Shown: in pieces, positions 47,290 through 55,732 of the stretch
Layout: the number at the start of each line of letters is the position of its first letter
Numbering within the stretch: the stretch's first letter is position 1
Source of the DNA: CAWAQA01 sp963784065
Lineage (GTDB): Bacteria > Acidobacteriota > Vicinamibacteria > Vicinamibacterales > UBA2999
Assembly: GCA_963784065.1 (NCBI GenBank)
Contig: CAWAQA010000003.1
Coordinates: forward strand, 1,054,001-1,118,000
Length of the DNA stretch: 64,000 bases
Direction of reading: 5' to 3'
The notes under the pieces: generated by a model
What the model was told of the DNA's origin: nothing
What the model saw: only the letters and a program-made list of their open reading frames with translations
The model's database searches: none
Translations under genes and position numbers: made by a program

Positions 47290-49770
47290 ATGCGTGACCT
47301 GCTGCGCGACTATGACGTACCCGCGGGACACTTCGACGAGCTGCTGGATGCCTCCGGTGCCCTCAGGCCGCACTGGGCGGCGTTCGCGCAGCACGCGGCC
47401 GACCTCGGGGCGGAGAGCCTCGATCGAGCGCAGGCCCGTGTGGCGCGGCAGCTCCACGAGAACGGCGTCACCTACAACGTGCACGAGCCGGCGCCAGGCA
47501 ACGCGGCGCGCGCCTGGGCACTCGACGTGCTGCCCCACATCGTGGCCGCGGCCGAATGGGATCGGCTTGCCGCCGGCCTGCAGCAGCGCGCGCGCCTGCT
47601 CGAGGCGATCGCGGCCGATATCTACGGCGAACAACGGCTGCTGACCGACGCACTCATTCCGCCGCCGGTCGTCTTCGGCCACCGCGGGTTCCTGCGCGCG
47701 TGCCACGGCGTGCGCCCGCCGTCGGGCGTCCGCCTTCATGTCGTCGCGTTCGACGTCGGCCGTGGCCGCGACGGCGAGTGGCGCGTGCTTGCCACCCGCA
47801 CGCAGGCGCCGTCGGGCGCGGGCTACGCGCTCGAGAACCGCCTCACGGTCGCCCGCCTCTTCCCGGACGCGTTCCGCGAACAGCACGTGCAACGGCTGGC
47901 GCGGTTCTTTCGCACCCTGCAGGAAACGCTGCTCCAGCACGCGCCGGGCGGCGACGGCGCGCCGCACGTCGTGCTGCTGACGCCGGGCCGTTACAACGAG
48001 ACCTACTTCGAGCACGCTTACCTCTCCCGCTACCTCGGCTTCACGCTGGTCGAAGGCGCCGATCTGACCGTTCGCGATGACTGCGTCTATCTGAAGACGG
48101 TCGGCGGCTTGAAGCGGGTGCACGCGATCCTCAGGCGGCTCGATGACGACTTCTGCGATCCGCTCGAGCTGCGCGCGGACTCGACGCTCGGCGTGCCCGG
48201 TGTCATGCAGGCCTGGCGCGCGGGCAACGTGCTCGTGGCCAATGCATTCGGATCCGGCGTGCTCGAATCACCGGCGCTCACTTCGTTCCTCCCGGACATC
48301 TGCAACGAGCTGCTCGGCGAGTCGCTGCAGGTCCCCTCTCCGGAATCGTGGTGGTGCGCAGACACCGCGGCGCTCGCCGCGGCGGAGGCGCTGCTCCCGC
48401 GCATGGTGATCAAGCCGGCAGCCGACGACGGCGGCACGAGCGTCGTGCTCGGAGGCCGGCTCGATGCTGACGCCCGCGGGCGCTGGCTGGCCCGGCTGCG
48501 GGCGTGGCCGGAGCGGTACGTGATGGAGGAATACGTCCCGCTCTCTCACGTCCCGGTCTGGGATGACGGCCGCCTGCAGGGTCGCGCGCTCATGATGCGT
48601 GTGTTCCTCGTATCCGATGGCCGCGGCGACTATCGCGTGATGCCGGGCGGCCTTTCGCGCATCGCCGGCAGCGAGCGCGAGATGGTCTCGGGTCAGCGAG
48701 GCGGCGGCAGCAAGGACACATGGGTCCTGTCGGACGCACCGGTCGAGCGCTTCTCCCTGCTGCCGGGGCGCCTGCGTCTCCACGATATCGTCCGCAGCGA
48801 GCGCGCCGTATCGAGCCGGGCGGCGGAGCACCTGTTCTGGCTGGGGCGCTACGCAGAGCGGAGTGAGAACGCCGCCCGGCTCCTGCGCGCGGTGCTGTCG
48901 CGGATGCCGCAGGGCGACGCGAGCGTCTCGCCGCGCTCGCGCCCGCTGATTGCCACCTGCCGGCGCAACGACGTGCTGCCGCTCAGGCGCGACCTCGGCT
49001 CCGCGTCCGCGCAGGAGTTCGAGCGTGCGCTGATCCACGGCATTCTCGATGCCGACGCGGCGCACAGCCTGGCGTTCAACGTCGAACAGACCGTGCGCGC
49101 GGCCGGCGCCGTGCGCGACCGCCTGTCGTCGGACAACTGGAGGGTCCTCAACCAGCTGGGCGAATCGCTGGGCGGCCGCGACCCGGACACGCTTGGTCTG
49201 GCCGAAACGCTCGAACTGCTCGACCGCGCCATTCTCGCGCTGGTCGCGATGGGCGGCCTCGAGATGGCGCACATGACGCGCGACGACGGGTGGCGCTTCA
49301 TGAGCCTGGGCCGCCATCTCGAGCGCGTGCTCTACGTCATCACCAGCGCCGGCGAAGTGTCGAAGTCGGACATGATCGAGGACCCGGCGCTGCTCGAATG
49401 GCTGCTCGACCTGTCGGACAGCATCATCACCTACCGCGCCCGCTATATGGGGCATGCCGAATGGCTGGCCGTCGCCGACCTGCTCCTGTTCGATCGGAGG
49501 AACCCGCGGTCGGCCGCGTTCCAGCTCGCCAAGCTCGCCAAGCACGTGCCGCAGCTGCCCGGCGGCGACCTCGATGACACTGGCGCCCGCATCGAGCGCC
49601 TGTGCGCGATGCGCTTCGGCGAGGACGACTCGCGCGATCTGTTTCCACGGCAGGACACGATTGCCGATTTCCTCGTGTCCGCCGAACACCTTGCGCTCCA
49701 TCTCTCGGATGCGTTGACGCTGCGCTATTTCACGCACGTGTACGAATCCGCGCATGCGACATTGCTGTGA
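47290..49770 (+). CDS. Circularly permuted ATP-grasp fused to alpha-E domain
   Basis: This intact 826-residue protein joins two families usually encoded separately. Residues about 1-490 are a circularly permuted ATP-grasp (GVTYNVHEPAPG, PGRYNETYFEHAYLSRYLGFTLVEGADLTVRDD, MVIKPAADDGGTSVVLGG, ERYVMEEYVPLSHV, GGLSRIAG). Residues about 505-826 are an all-helical alpha-E domain (SSRAAEHLFWLGRYAERSENAARLLRAVLSRM, WRFMSLGRHLERVLYV, DLLLFDRRNPRSAAFQL). ATP-grasp enzymes form amide bonds through acyl-phosphates, so this is a predicted peptide-amidoligase. The fusion shows that both parts work together. No frameshift is present. Confidence 0.88.
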   Translation: MRDLLRDYDVPAGHFDELLDASGALRPHWAAFAQHAADLGAESLDRAQARVARQLHENGVTYNVHEPAPGNAARAWALDVLPHIVAAAEWDRLAAGLQQRARLLEAIAADIYGEQRLLTDALIPPPVVFGHRGFLRACHGVRPPSGVRLHVVAFDVGRGRDGEWRVLATRTQAPSGAGYALENRLTVARLFPDAFREQHVQRLARFFRTLQETLLQHAPGGDGAPHVVLLTPGRYNETYFEHAYLSRYLGFTLVEGADLTVRDDCVYLKTVGGLKRVHAILRRLDDDFCDPLELRADSTLGVPGVMQAWRAGNVLVANAFGSGVLESPALTSFLPDICNELLGESLQVPSPESWWCADTAALAAAEALLPRMVIKPAADDGGTSVVLGGRLDADARGRWLARLRAWPERYVMEEYVPLSHVPVWDDGRLQGRALMMRVFLVSDGRGDYRVMPGGLSRIAGSEREMVSGQRGGGSKDTWVLSDAPVERFSLLPGRLRLHDIVRSERAVSSRAAEHLFWLGRYAERSENAARLLRAVLSRMPQGDASVSPRSRPLIATCRRNDVLPLRRDLGSASAQEFERALIHGILDADAAHSLAFNVEQTVRAAGAVRDRLSSDNWRVLNQLGESLGGRDPDTLGLAETLELLDRAILALVAMGGLEMAHMTRDDGWRFMSLGRHLERVLYVITSAGEVSKSDMIEDPALLEWLLDLSDSIITYRARYMGHAEWLAVADLLLFDRRNPRSAAFQLAKLAKHVPQLPGGDLDDTGARIERLCAMRFGEDDSRDLFPRQDTIADFLVSAEHLALHLSDALTLRYFTHVYESAHATLL

Positions 49771-49796
49771 CGCGGCGCTCGCGCTCGTCACCCGCA

Positions 49797-49838
49797 GCGG
49801 CCGGCTTCAGCCGGCCGCGGGCCGCCTGAAGGCGGCCC
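49797..49838. repeat. Two palindromic repeats between amidoligase-locus genes
   Basis: A palindrome with GGCCGGCTTCAGCCGGCC core spans 49797-49818, and GGGCCGCCTGAAGGCGGCCC spans 49819-49838. They are back to back in the 102-base gap between two same-strand genes, so a folded transcript here would sit inside the operon. Confidence 0.88.
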
Positions 49839-49872
49839 CTGCGGCGGTCGTTCGCAACGACACGCGATACCG

Positions 49873-50784
49873 ATGACAGCGACGTACCGCGTCGACCACG
49901 ACACCCGGTATGTCTATGGCTCCGCCGTGGCCACGTCGCAGCACGTCTCGTATCTCCGGCCGCGCGAGCTGGCGCATCAACACGTGCGGCTGCACCGGTT
50001 GCAGGTCACGCCCGCGCCGGCCACCTGCGTGCAGCGAACGGACTACTTCGGCAACACCGCCAGTCAGTTCCAGATCGTGCGTCCGCACGTGGAACTGCTG
50101 GTGTCGGCTCGCAGCGTCGTCGAGGTGCAGGACCGTACGGGTGCACTCGACCCCGGCGTCAGCCCACGCTGGGAAGAAGCCTGCCGCGAGATCATCTGCG
50201 CCGGCGGCGCCATCCCGCCAGACGTCTCGCAGTTCGCGGAGCCATCACCGTACTTGCCGCACGCGGTCGAGACGGAGGCGTTCGCGCGTCCTTCCTTTCC
50301 CGCCGGCCGCACGGTCCTTGCGGGCGCACTCGACCTGATGCACCGCATCCATCGCGAGTTCACCTTCGACCCGTCGGCGACCAACGTCACGAGCCCGGTG
50401 ACCCGAGTCCTCGAGGAGCGCCGCGGCGTGTGCCAGGACTTCGCCCACCTGGCCATTTCGTCGCTGCGATCGCTCGGCCTCGCGGCACGCTATGTCAGCG
50501 GGTATCTACTCACCGATCCGCCGCCCGGCCAGCCGCGCCTCGTCGGCGCCGACGCGTCGCACGCGTGGATTGGTGTCCACTGCCCGGTCCACGGATGGGT
50601 CGATCTCGACCCGACCAACGATCTCATCGTCGGACGCCGCCACGTGACGCTGGCATGGGGACGCGATTACGGCGACGTCAGCCCTTTGCGCGGCGTACTG
50701 CTCGGCGGCACCGAGCACAGGCTGTTCGTCGGCGTCAGCGTCGTGCCGATGGAAGGGGCAGACGAGCCGCTTGTTCCCTGGTGA
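49873..50784 (+). CDS. Bacterial transglutaminase-like cysteine protease/ligase
   Basis: The 303-residue protein starts with the small transglutaminase-associated N-terminal domain (YRVDHDTRYVYGSAVATSQHVSYLRPRELAHQ). The papain-like triad is Cys187 in RRGVCQDFAH, His230 in DASHAWIGVH and Asp246 in GWVDLDPTND. It lacks a signal peptide and is the third gene of the amidoligase locus, where such proteins are predicted to hydrolyse or form isopeptide bonds. Its last 50 bases overlap the 3' end of the convergent acetyltransferase gene. Confidence 0.9.
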   Translation: MTATYRVDHDTRYVYGSAVATSQHVSYLRPRELAHQHVRLHRLQVTPAPATCVQRTDYFGNTASQFQIVRPHVELLVSARSVVEVQDRTGALDPGVSPRWEEACREIICAGGAIPPDVSQFAEPSPYLPHAVETEAFARPSFPAGRTVLAGALDLMHRIHREFTFDPSATNVTSPVTRVLEERRGVCQDFAHLAISSLRSLGLAARYVSGYLLTDPPPGQPRLVGADASHAWIGVHCPVHGWVDLDPTNDLIVGRRHVTLAWGRDYGDVSPLRGVLLGGTEHRLFVGVSVVPMEGADEPLVPW

Positions 50785-51280
50785 TCCCGAACACCACGTG
50801 CTCGACGCCGTGGAACTGCACCGTGCGGCCCAGCGTCATGCCGAGGCGCAGGGCGACGCGCTGCGACGGCACGTTGACGGGACGAATCAGCGAGATGACG
50901 TGGTCGTACCCCCAGCGCTCGAACGCCGCATCCCGCGCCGAGCCGCCCGCCTCGGTTGCGTAGCCCCTGCCCCAGTACGGGCGGTGAAGGAGCCAGCCGA
51001 CTTCCGGGTGCCGCGTACCCTCGACCTCCTGCATGCAGAGGCCGACCTGGCCCAGCGGTTCGCCCGTCTGTCGATCCATGACGAGCCAGAGGCCATGCCC
51101 GTCGCGCCGGTACCGCTCGAGCTGACGCGACAGCCAGTCTTTCGATTCCGCGCGCGTAAACCGGCGCTCGTAGAAGTGGTTCACCTCCGGGTGCGCGAGC
51201 ATCGTGGCCACGAAGTCCAGGTCGGCCGCCGTCATCTCGCGCAGCAGGAGGCGCGGCGTCTCCAGCACCGCGGCGTTCAT
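50735..51280 (-). CDS. GNAT acetyltransferase (RimJ/RimL type)
   Basis: The 181-residue protein begins at ATG 51278-51280 (MNAAVLETPRLLLREMTAADLDFVATML) and carries EVGWLLHRPYWGRGYATEAGGSARDAAFERWG (acetyl-CoA loop) and NVPSQRVALRLGMTLGRTVQFHG. It overlaps the 3' end of the convergent transglutaminase gene by 50 bases and starts on the stop codon of the upstream DUF2306 gene. The acceptor is unknown. Confidence 0.88.
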   Translation of the reverse strand: MNAAVLETPRLLLREMTAADLDFVATMLAHPEVNHFYERRFTRAESKDWLSRQLERYRRDGHGLWLVMDRQTGEPLGQVGLCMQEVEGTRHPEVGWLLHRPYWGRGYATEAGGSARDAAFERWGYDHVISLIRPVNVPSQRVALRLGMTLGRTVQFHGVEHVVFGITREQAARLPLPSARR

Positions 51281-51915
51281 CACGCCGCGAAGATGTCCGA
51301 CGGCGACGGCGCGTGCGCGGAAACCGGCGAGCGCCGCAGGAACCACCATTCGGCGACGATCAGGTTCGGCACCCAGCAGAGCCATGCAATCGCCGGATAC
51401 GCCTGGTCGAACGGAATTCGCATGACACCGACGGCCAGCGGCAGATAGATGCGCAGCGTGACCGCGGCGAACGCGAGCGAGTAGCTGCGGATCGTCCAGC
51501 GGCGATGGTCGGCGATGTCGTAGACGCGGATGCGCTGATAGGCGATGACCGCCGTCAGCACCCACAGCCCGCCGAGCAGGCCGAAGGCGGCGTGCGCCGG
51601 CACGCCTCCGCTCGACGTCGTCGCCAGCGCAATCGCGGACAGTCCGCCGGCGACGACGCTGAGGATGTAAATGCGTCCCATCCAGCGGTGCAGCCCGAGC
51701 CGGCGCGACCGGAGCCTCGTGCTCAACTGAAACGGTCCCAACGCCAGCGCCACGGCGCTTGCGCCGAGGTGCGCGAACAGCGCCAGCGGCGCATCCGCGG
51801 CCCGCGCCTGGAGCGCGGATGGCCGGAGATCGGGTAGCAGCAGCAACGCGGCCGTGTACCCGACGATGATGAACGCCAGGGCGGTCATGACGCCCCATTT
51901 CGCCCGCTCGCCCAT
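51280..51915 (-). CDS. DUF2306 family membrane protein
   Basis: This 211-residue protein has six or seven membrane helices and the DUF2306 motifs LSTRLRSRRLGLHRWMGRIYILSVVAGGLSAI and IADHRRWTIRSYSLAFAAVTLRIYLPL. The conserved H and W residues suggest a heme or quinone link, but no function is established. The stop overlaps the start of the acetyltransferase gene by one base (TGATG in the shared strand), so the two are translated together. Confidence 0.85.
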   Translation of the reverse strand: MGERAKWGVMTALAFIIVGYTAALLLLPDLRPSALQARAADAPLALFAHLGASAVALALGPFQLSTRLRSRRLGLHRWMGRIYILSVVAGGLSAIALATTSSGGVPAHAAFGLLGGLWVLTAVIAYQRIRVYDIADHRRWTIRSYSLAFAAVTLRIYLPLAVGVMRIPFDQAYPAIAWLCWVPNLIVAEWWFLRRSPVSAHAPSPSDIFAA

Positions 51916-51963
51916 GTTGCCCCCTCATCCCGGAGCTCACGTGTCATGACACGGAAGACGCAG

Positions 51964-52032
51964 GGCGGGTCGTTCGAACCCGCCACCGCCGGGTCCAAAG
52001 GACCCGGCCTGCGTTCGCCAAAGGACCCGGCC
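51964..52032. repeat. Palindromes of a different sequence class
   Basis: The gap between the DUF2306 and PLP decarboxylase genes contains GGCGGGTCGTTCGAACCCGC-type (51964-51984) and GCCGGGTCCAAAGGACCCGG-type (51988-52008) palindromes, plus a half-copy of the second at 52018-52032. They follow the same design (6-10 bp stem, short loop) as the other repeats but share no sequence with them. Confidence 0.8.
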
Positions 52033-52051
52033 TGGGTTTCGCCGAGGCCGC

Positions 52052-52071
52052 AACGGCTCTCAGCCGTTTTT
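52052..52071 (+). terminator. Terminator-like hairpin on the plus strand
   Basis: AACGGCT-CTC-AGCCGTT is followed by four more T/A bases (TTTTA), the classic shape of an intrinsic terminator reading rightward. Both flanking genes run leftward, so its use is unclear; it may belong to the palindromic repeat cluster. Confidence 0.3.
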
Positions 52072-52098
52072 ATCCGTCCATCGGCCTCCACCTGTCAA

Positions 52099-53482
52099 TC
52101 ACCCGCGACGGCACGCCGCGGCCGCTCGTGCAATCGCCGCCAGACTCGATTCCACGTCCTGGCTGGTTGTCGCCCACGACGAGACGCTGATCCGCATGGC
52201 GGTGCGCCCGTGCCACTCCGTTCCTCCGCACCAGCAGGTGCCGTCGTGCTGGACGGCCTCGATGACCGCTCGTGTCAGGTCCGGCGGGCCGAACGACACG
52301 AGCACCTGGTTGACGACGACTTCGTTCAGGATCTCGTAGCCGAGCCCGCGAAGACCCGCGGCGAATGTCTGTGCATGGCCGCACGTCTCGTCAACGAGGG
52401 CGGCCAGGCCGCTGCGCCCAAGCGACCGGAGCGCGGCCCACAGCTCGGCGCCCCGGGCACGCCGCGACATCTCGGGCGTGCACTGCGACGGCTCACGTTG
52501 CTCGCCCGGGGTGAAGTAGGCCGACGACAGCGCCATCGTGGCGCGGAGGACCGCGGGGTCACGGACGAACGCGACGCCGCAGTCGTATCCTGCGTTCGGC
52601 CACTTGTGAGCGTCGGTCGCCCACGAGTCCGCGGCCTGGAATCCGTCAACGAGGTGGGCATGGCGCGGCGACGCGGCGGCCCAGAGGCCGAACGCACCGT
52701 CCACGTGCACCCATGCGCCCGCGTCGTGCGCCCGCCGGCAGACCTCGGCCGCCGGATCGAACGCGCCGCTGTTCACGTTGCCAGCCTGGAGGCACACGAT
52801 CGTGCGGTCGTCGAGCACTGGCAGCGCGTCAGCCCGCAACCGTCCCTGACCGTCAGCCGCGACACGGTGCATCCGCGTGCGCCCGAGGCCCAGCAGCCCC
52901 AACGCCTTCAGCAGCGACACGTGCACCTCGTCGCCGACAACGACGTTCAGCGGCGGCGCACCGAACAGGCCCTCGCTCTCGACGTCCCAGCCTTTGCGCT
53001 CGAGCAGTGCGTGTCTCGCCGCGGCCAGTCCCGTGAGGTTCGCCATCGTGGCGCCGGTCACCAGCGCGCCGGCGCATCCCTCGGGCAGGCGGAGCACGCC
53101 GCGGACCCAGTCGAGCGCCACGTCCTCGAGTGCCGCCGCCGCAGGCGACATGACGCGCAGGGCGGCGTTCTGATCCCAGGCTGCGACCATGACGGCGGCT
53201 GCCACGGACGCCGGCAGCGCTCCGCCGTTCACGAACCCGAAGTAGCGCCCGCCCGTCGTCGTCACCGTCGCCGGCGACGCGACGCGATCGAGCAAGGCGA
53301 TGACGTCCTGCGGCGCCGACGGGCTGTCGGGCAGCGGCCCGCCAAGCTCGGACAGCGCTGCCACGGCGGACGCGGACGGCGTCACGCGGCGCGACGGCAC
53401 GGCATCCAGGTACGCCGTTGCACGCGCGGCGACGTCGGTGAGCAGGGGCGGCCATGGATTGCACGTGGGAATCGATGTTCAC
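52099..53482 (-). CDS. Group II PLP-dependent decarboxylase, one frameshift near the N-terminus
   Basis: The core is in one frame: TTGGRYFGFVNGG, LVTGATMANLTGLAAARHALLE, VVVGDEVHVSLLKALGLLGLG, WVHVDGAFGLWAAASPRHAHLVDGFQAADSWATDAHKWPNAGYDCG (Schiff-base Lys in DAHKW). This is a group II decarboxylase (aromatic amino acid/glutamate type). From the GTG at 53482 MNIDSHVQSMAA joins LLTDVAARATAYLDAVPSRRV if one base near 53446 is extra. The corrected length of about 460 residues suits the family. The substrate is open; it is not part of an obvious pathway. Confidence 0.8.
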
Positions 53483-53498
53483 GCGACGCTCCTGTCCT

Positions 53499-53577
53499 CT
53501 TCCGCCTGAAGGCGGAAGCCACAGCCGTCATCGTCCCGGCTTGCGTTGCCGCCGTGGCTTCCGGCTGCAGCCGGAAG
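53499..53577. repeat. Two palindromes upstream of the MFS gene
   Basis: CTTCCGCCTGAAGGCGGAAG at 53499-53518 and CTTCCGGCTGCAGCCGGAAG at 53558-53577 lie in the 183-base divergent gap between the decarboxylase and MFS transporter genes. Both flank GTGGC/GCCAC half-sites in inverted orientation. Because this is a divergent region, they cannot both be terminators. Confidence 0.88.
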
Positions 53578-53665
53578 AAGCGATGATCCGGAAGTCCTGG
53601 CCGCGATCGTAGGGCACGTGTGCGGGCACAGCGTCCTACGGACAATCTGCCTCGCGGGGCGTGTT

Positions 53666-54940
53666 ATGACTGAACGCATGCGCCGCCGGCCCGTGCATTA
53701 CGCCTGGGTGATCGCCGTCACGACCTTCGTCATCCTGCTGGTGACAGCGGGCATCCGCGCGACGCCGGGCGTCCTGATGGTGTCGCTCGAGGGCGAGTTC
53801 GGCTGGGACCGCACCGTGCTCTCAGCCGCCGTCGCGATCAACATCGCGCTCTTCGGCCTCCTTGGTCCGTTTGCCGCCTCCGTCATGGATCGATGGGGAC
53901 TGCGGCGCGTCGTCCTCGCCGCGGTGGCGCTGCTGGCCGTCTCCGTCGCGCTCACCACGCGCATGCGGCACCAGTGGGAGCTGACGCTGCTGTGGGGCGT
54001 GCTGGTTGGAACGGGCACCGGGTTCACCTCGATGGTGCTGGCCGCCATCGTCGCGAATCGATGGTTCGACGAGCGGCGCGGCCTGGTGCTCGGCATGTTG
54101 TCGGCCGCAAACGCCACCGGGCAACTCGTCTTCCTGCCGCTGCTCGCGTCGCTCGTGGCCGAACGCGGATGGCGCGCGGCGGCGCTCGTCGTTTCGGGAG
54201 CGGCCGCCGTCGTGTTCGTCGTCGTGCTCGTCTTCATGCGCGATCGTCCCGAGGATGTCGGCCTGCTTCCCTACGGCCGCCGCGCCGACGCCGGTCCGCC
54301 CGGCGCATCGCGGGCGCTCGCTCCACTCGAAGCCCTGCGCCTGGCGTCCCGATCCCGCGCGTTCTGGCTGCTCGCGGGGACCTTCTTCGTGTGCGGTGCG
54401 AGCACCAACGGCCTCATCGGCACACACCTGATTGCCGCCTGCCACGATTACGGCATCACCGAAATACGCTCGGCACAGCTGCTCGCCATGATGGGGATCT
54501 TCGACATCGTCGGCACGACGGCGTCAGGGTGGCTGACGGATCGGTACTCGAGCCGCCACCTGCTGTTCTTGTACTACACGCTGCGCGGCGTGTCGCTGCT
54601 GTTCCTTCCGCTGACGTTGCAGGACGGGGCGGGAGGCCTGGCGTGGTTCGCGGTGTTCTATGGACTCGACTGGATTGCGACGGTGCCGCCGACCGTGCGC
54701 CTCACCAGCGAGGCCTTCGGCCGGGAGAACACGGGTGTGATCTACGGCTGGATTGGCGCGAGCCACCAGCTCGGCGCCTCGCTGGCCGCCGTGGGCGCGG
54801 GCACGATCAGGTCCGTGCTCGGCGATTACAGCGTGGCGTTCTGGTTGGCGGGACTGCTGTGCCTCGCTGCCGGCCTCTCGTTCCTCACGATCGGCCGCCG
54901 AACGTTCGGCCCCGTCCCGGCGCAGCTCGCCACGGCGTGA
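53666..54940 (+). CDS. Major facilitator superfamily transporter
   Basis: The 424-residue protein from ATG 53666 (MTERMRRRPVHYAWVIAVTTFVILLVTAG) has 12 predicted membrane helices and a central cytoplasmic loop (MRDRPEDVGLLPYGRRADAG). MDRWGLRRVVLAAVALL after helix 2 is the MFS loop 2-3 signature. The RPEDVGLLPYG loop resembles oxalate:formate antiporter-like or YbfB-type carriers of organic acids. The substrate is unknown. An earlier in-frame ATG at 53546 lies in a palindrome-containing region and is rejected. Confidence 0.85.
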   Translation: MTERMRRRPVHYAWVIAVTTFVILLVTAGIRATPGVLMVSLEGEFGWDRTVLSAAVAINIALFGLLGPFAASVMDRWGLRRVVLAAVALLAVSVALTTRMRHQWELTLLWGVLVGTGTGFTSMVLAAIVANRWFDERRGLVLGMLSAANATGQLVFLPLLASLVAERGWRAAALVVSGAAAVVFVVVLVFMRDRPEDVGLLPYGRRADAGPPGASRALAPLEALRLASRSRAFWLLAGTFFVCGASTNGLIGTHLIAACHDYGITEIRSAQLLAMMGIFDIVGTTASGWLTDRYSSRHLLFLYYTLRGVSLLFLPLTLQDGAGGLAWFAVFYGLDWIATVPPTVRLTSEAFGRENTGVIYGWIGASHQLGASLAAVGAGTIRSVLGDYSVAFWLAGLLCLAAGLSFLTIGRRTFGPVPAQLATA

Positions 54941-54943
54941 TCC

Positions 54944-55005
54944 CTTCCGCCTGCAGGCGGAAGCCACGGAGTCGAGTCGCGGCGTCGGAGCCGGCTTCAG
55001 CCGGC
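54944..55005. repeat. Two palindromes after the MFS gene
   Basis: CTTCCGCCTGCAGGCGGAAG at 54944-54963 begins four bases after the MFS stop. GCCGGCTTCAGCCGGC at 54990-55005 ends six bases before the stop of the convergent peptidase-like gene. Confidence 0.88.
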
Positions 55006-55011
55006 AGAGGA

Positions 55012-55651
55012 TCAGCCGCCGAGTCTCTCCCGGAGCCAGCGGTCCCGCCGTCGTCCAGTGCAGCGTGCCGTAATACTGAGACGCACGGTCCGCTGAGAAA
55101 TATTCGTAGCTGTTCTTGTCGGTACGGTTGTCGAGCCCCAGGCCGCCGGTGATCTGGTGCGCGAACTCGTGCACCGCTGCACGCCCGACGCCGCGGCCAA
55201 TGGCCGCGATGATGTCGTGCCGCGCGGCGTCGTCCGGAGCGTAGTGCACCGCGTTGAGGACCAGCGTGTTGAACCCGAGCGATGCGCGCCCGCCGAGCAG
55301 GCCGAACCCGACCGACGCGCCCGCCACCGGAAACAGTCTGCGCCGCCCCAGCGTCACCGCCGGAAGCACCTGCACCCGCCAGAACCCGGTTCCGCCCCCG
55401 GTGATCGCGATGCGAAGGCCCGAGAAGGCGCGTTCGATCTCGAATCGCGAAATACGCCTGATGGTGTCGATCTCGGCGGCGACGAGCGGTCCGCCCAGCC
55501 GAGCGGCGACGTCATCGGGCAGCGCGAACGCGTGCTCCTCGTACCAGAAGCCTGCCTTGGTCGGCGTCGTCCCGGCCTTCCATTCGAGCGCGCCGAACAA
55601 TGACGCCGTCGCCGCCACGGCGATGGCGCCGGCAATGAGGTTAGGAGTCAT
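55012..55651 (-). CDS. Small membrane-anchored HExxH-containing hypothetical protein, one frameshift near the end
   Basis: I do not recognise a named family. From ATG 55649-55651 a membrane anchor (MTPNLIAGAIAVAATASLFGAL) is followed by about 190 residues. These include FRVEIERAF-like helices, a glycine-rich strand GFWRVQVLPAVTLGRRRLFPVAGASVGFGLLGGRASLGFNTLVLNAVHY, and AAVHEFAHQITGGLGLDNRTDKNSYEYFSADRASQYYG. HEFAH is a zinc-protease-like motif, and a second acidic cluster follows. One extra base near 55040 interrupts the frame; the corrected tail ends WLRERLGG. It may be a membrane-linked metalloprotease, but this is inference. Confidence 0.55.
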
Positions 55652-55662
55652 CCGCTCATCAC

Positions 55663-55732
55663 GTAGAGGCCGACATCCAGGGGCGGCCTGAGTATTCGCT
55701 GTTCGCGGCCGACCTAAAGGCCGGACTCTACG
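55663..55732. repeat. Diverged GGCCGACC-type palindromes providing a stop codon
   Basis: A diverged palindrome lies at 55663-55689 (GTAGAGGCCGACATCC..GGGGCGGCCT). A second at 55705-55732 (core GGCCGACCTAAAGGCC) is bounded by the outer inverted repeat GTAGAG/CTCTAC. The stop codon TAG of the leftward aminotransferase (55714-55716) is inside the second palindrome. Confidence 0.8.
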
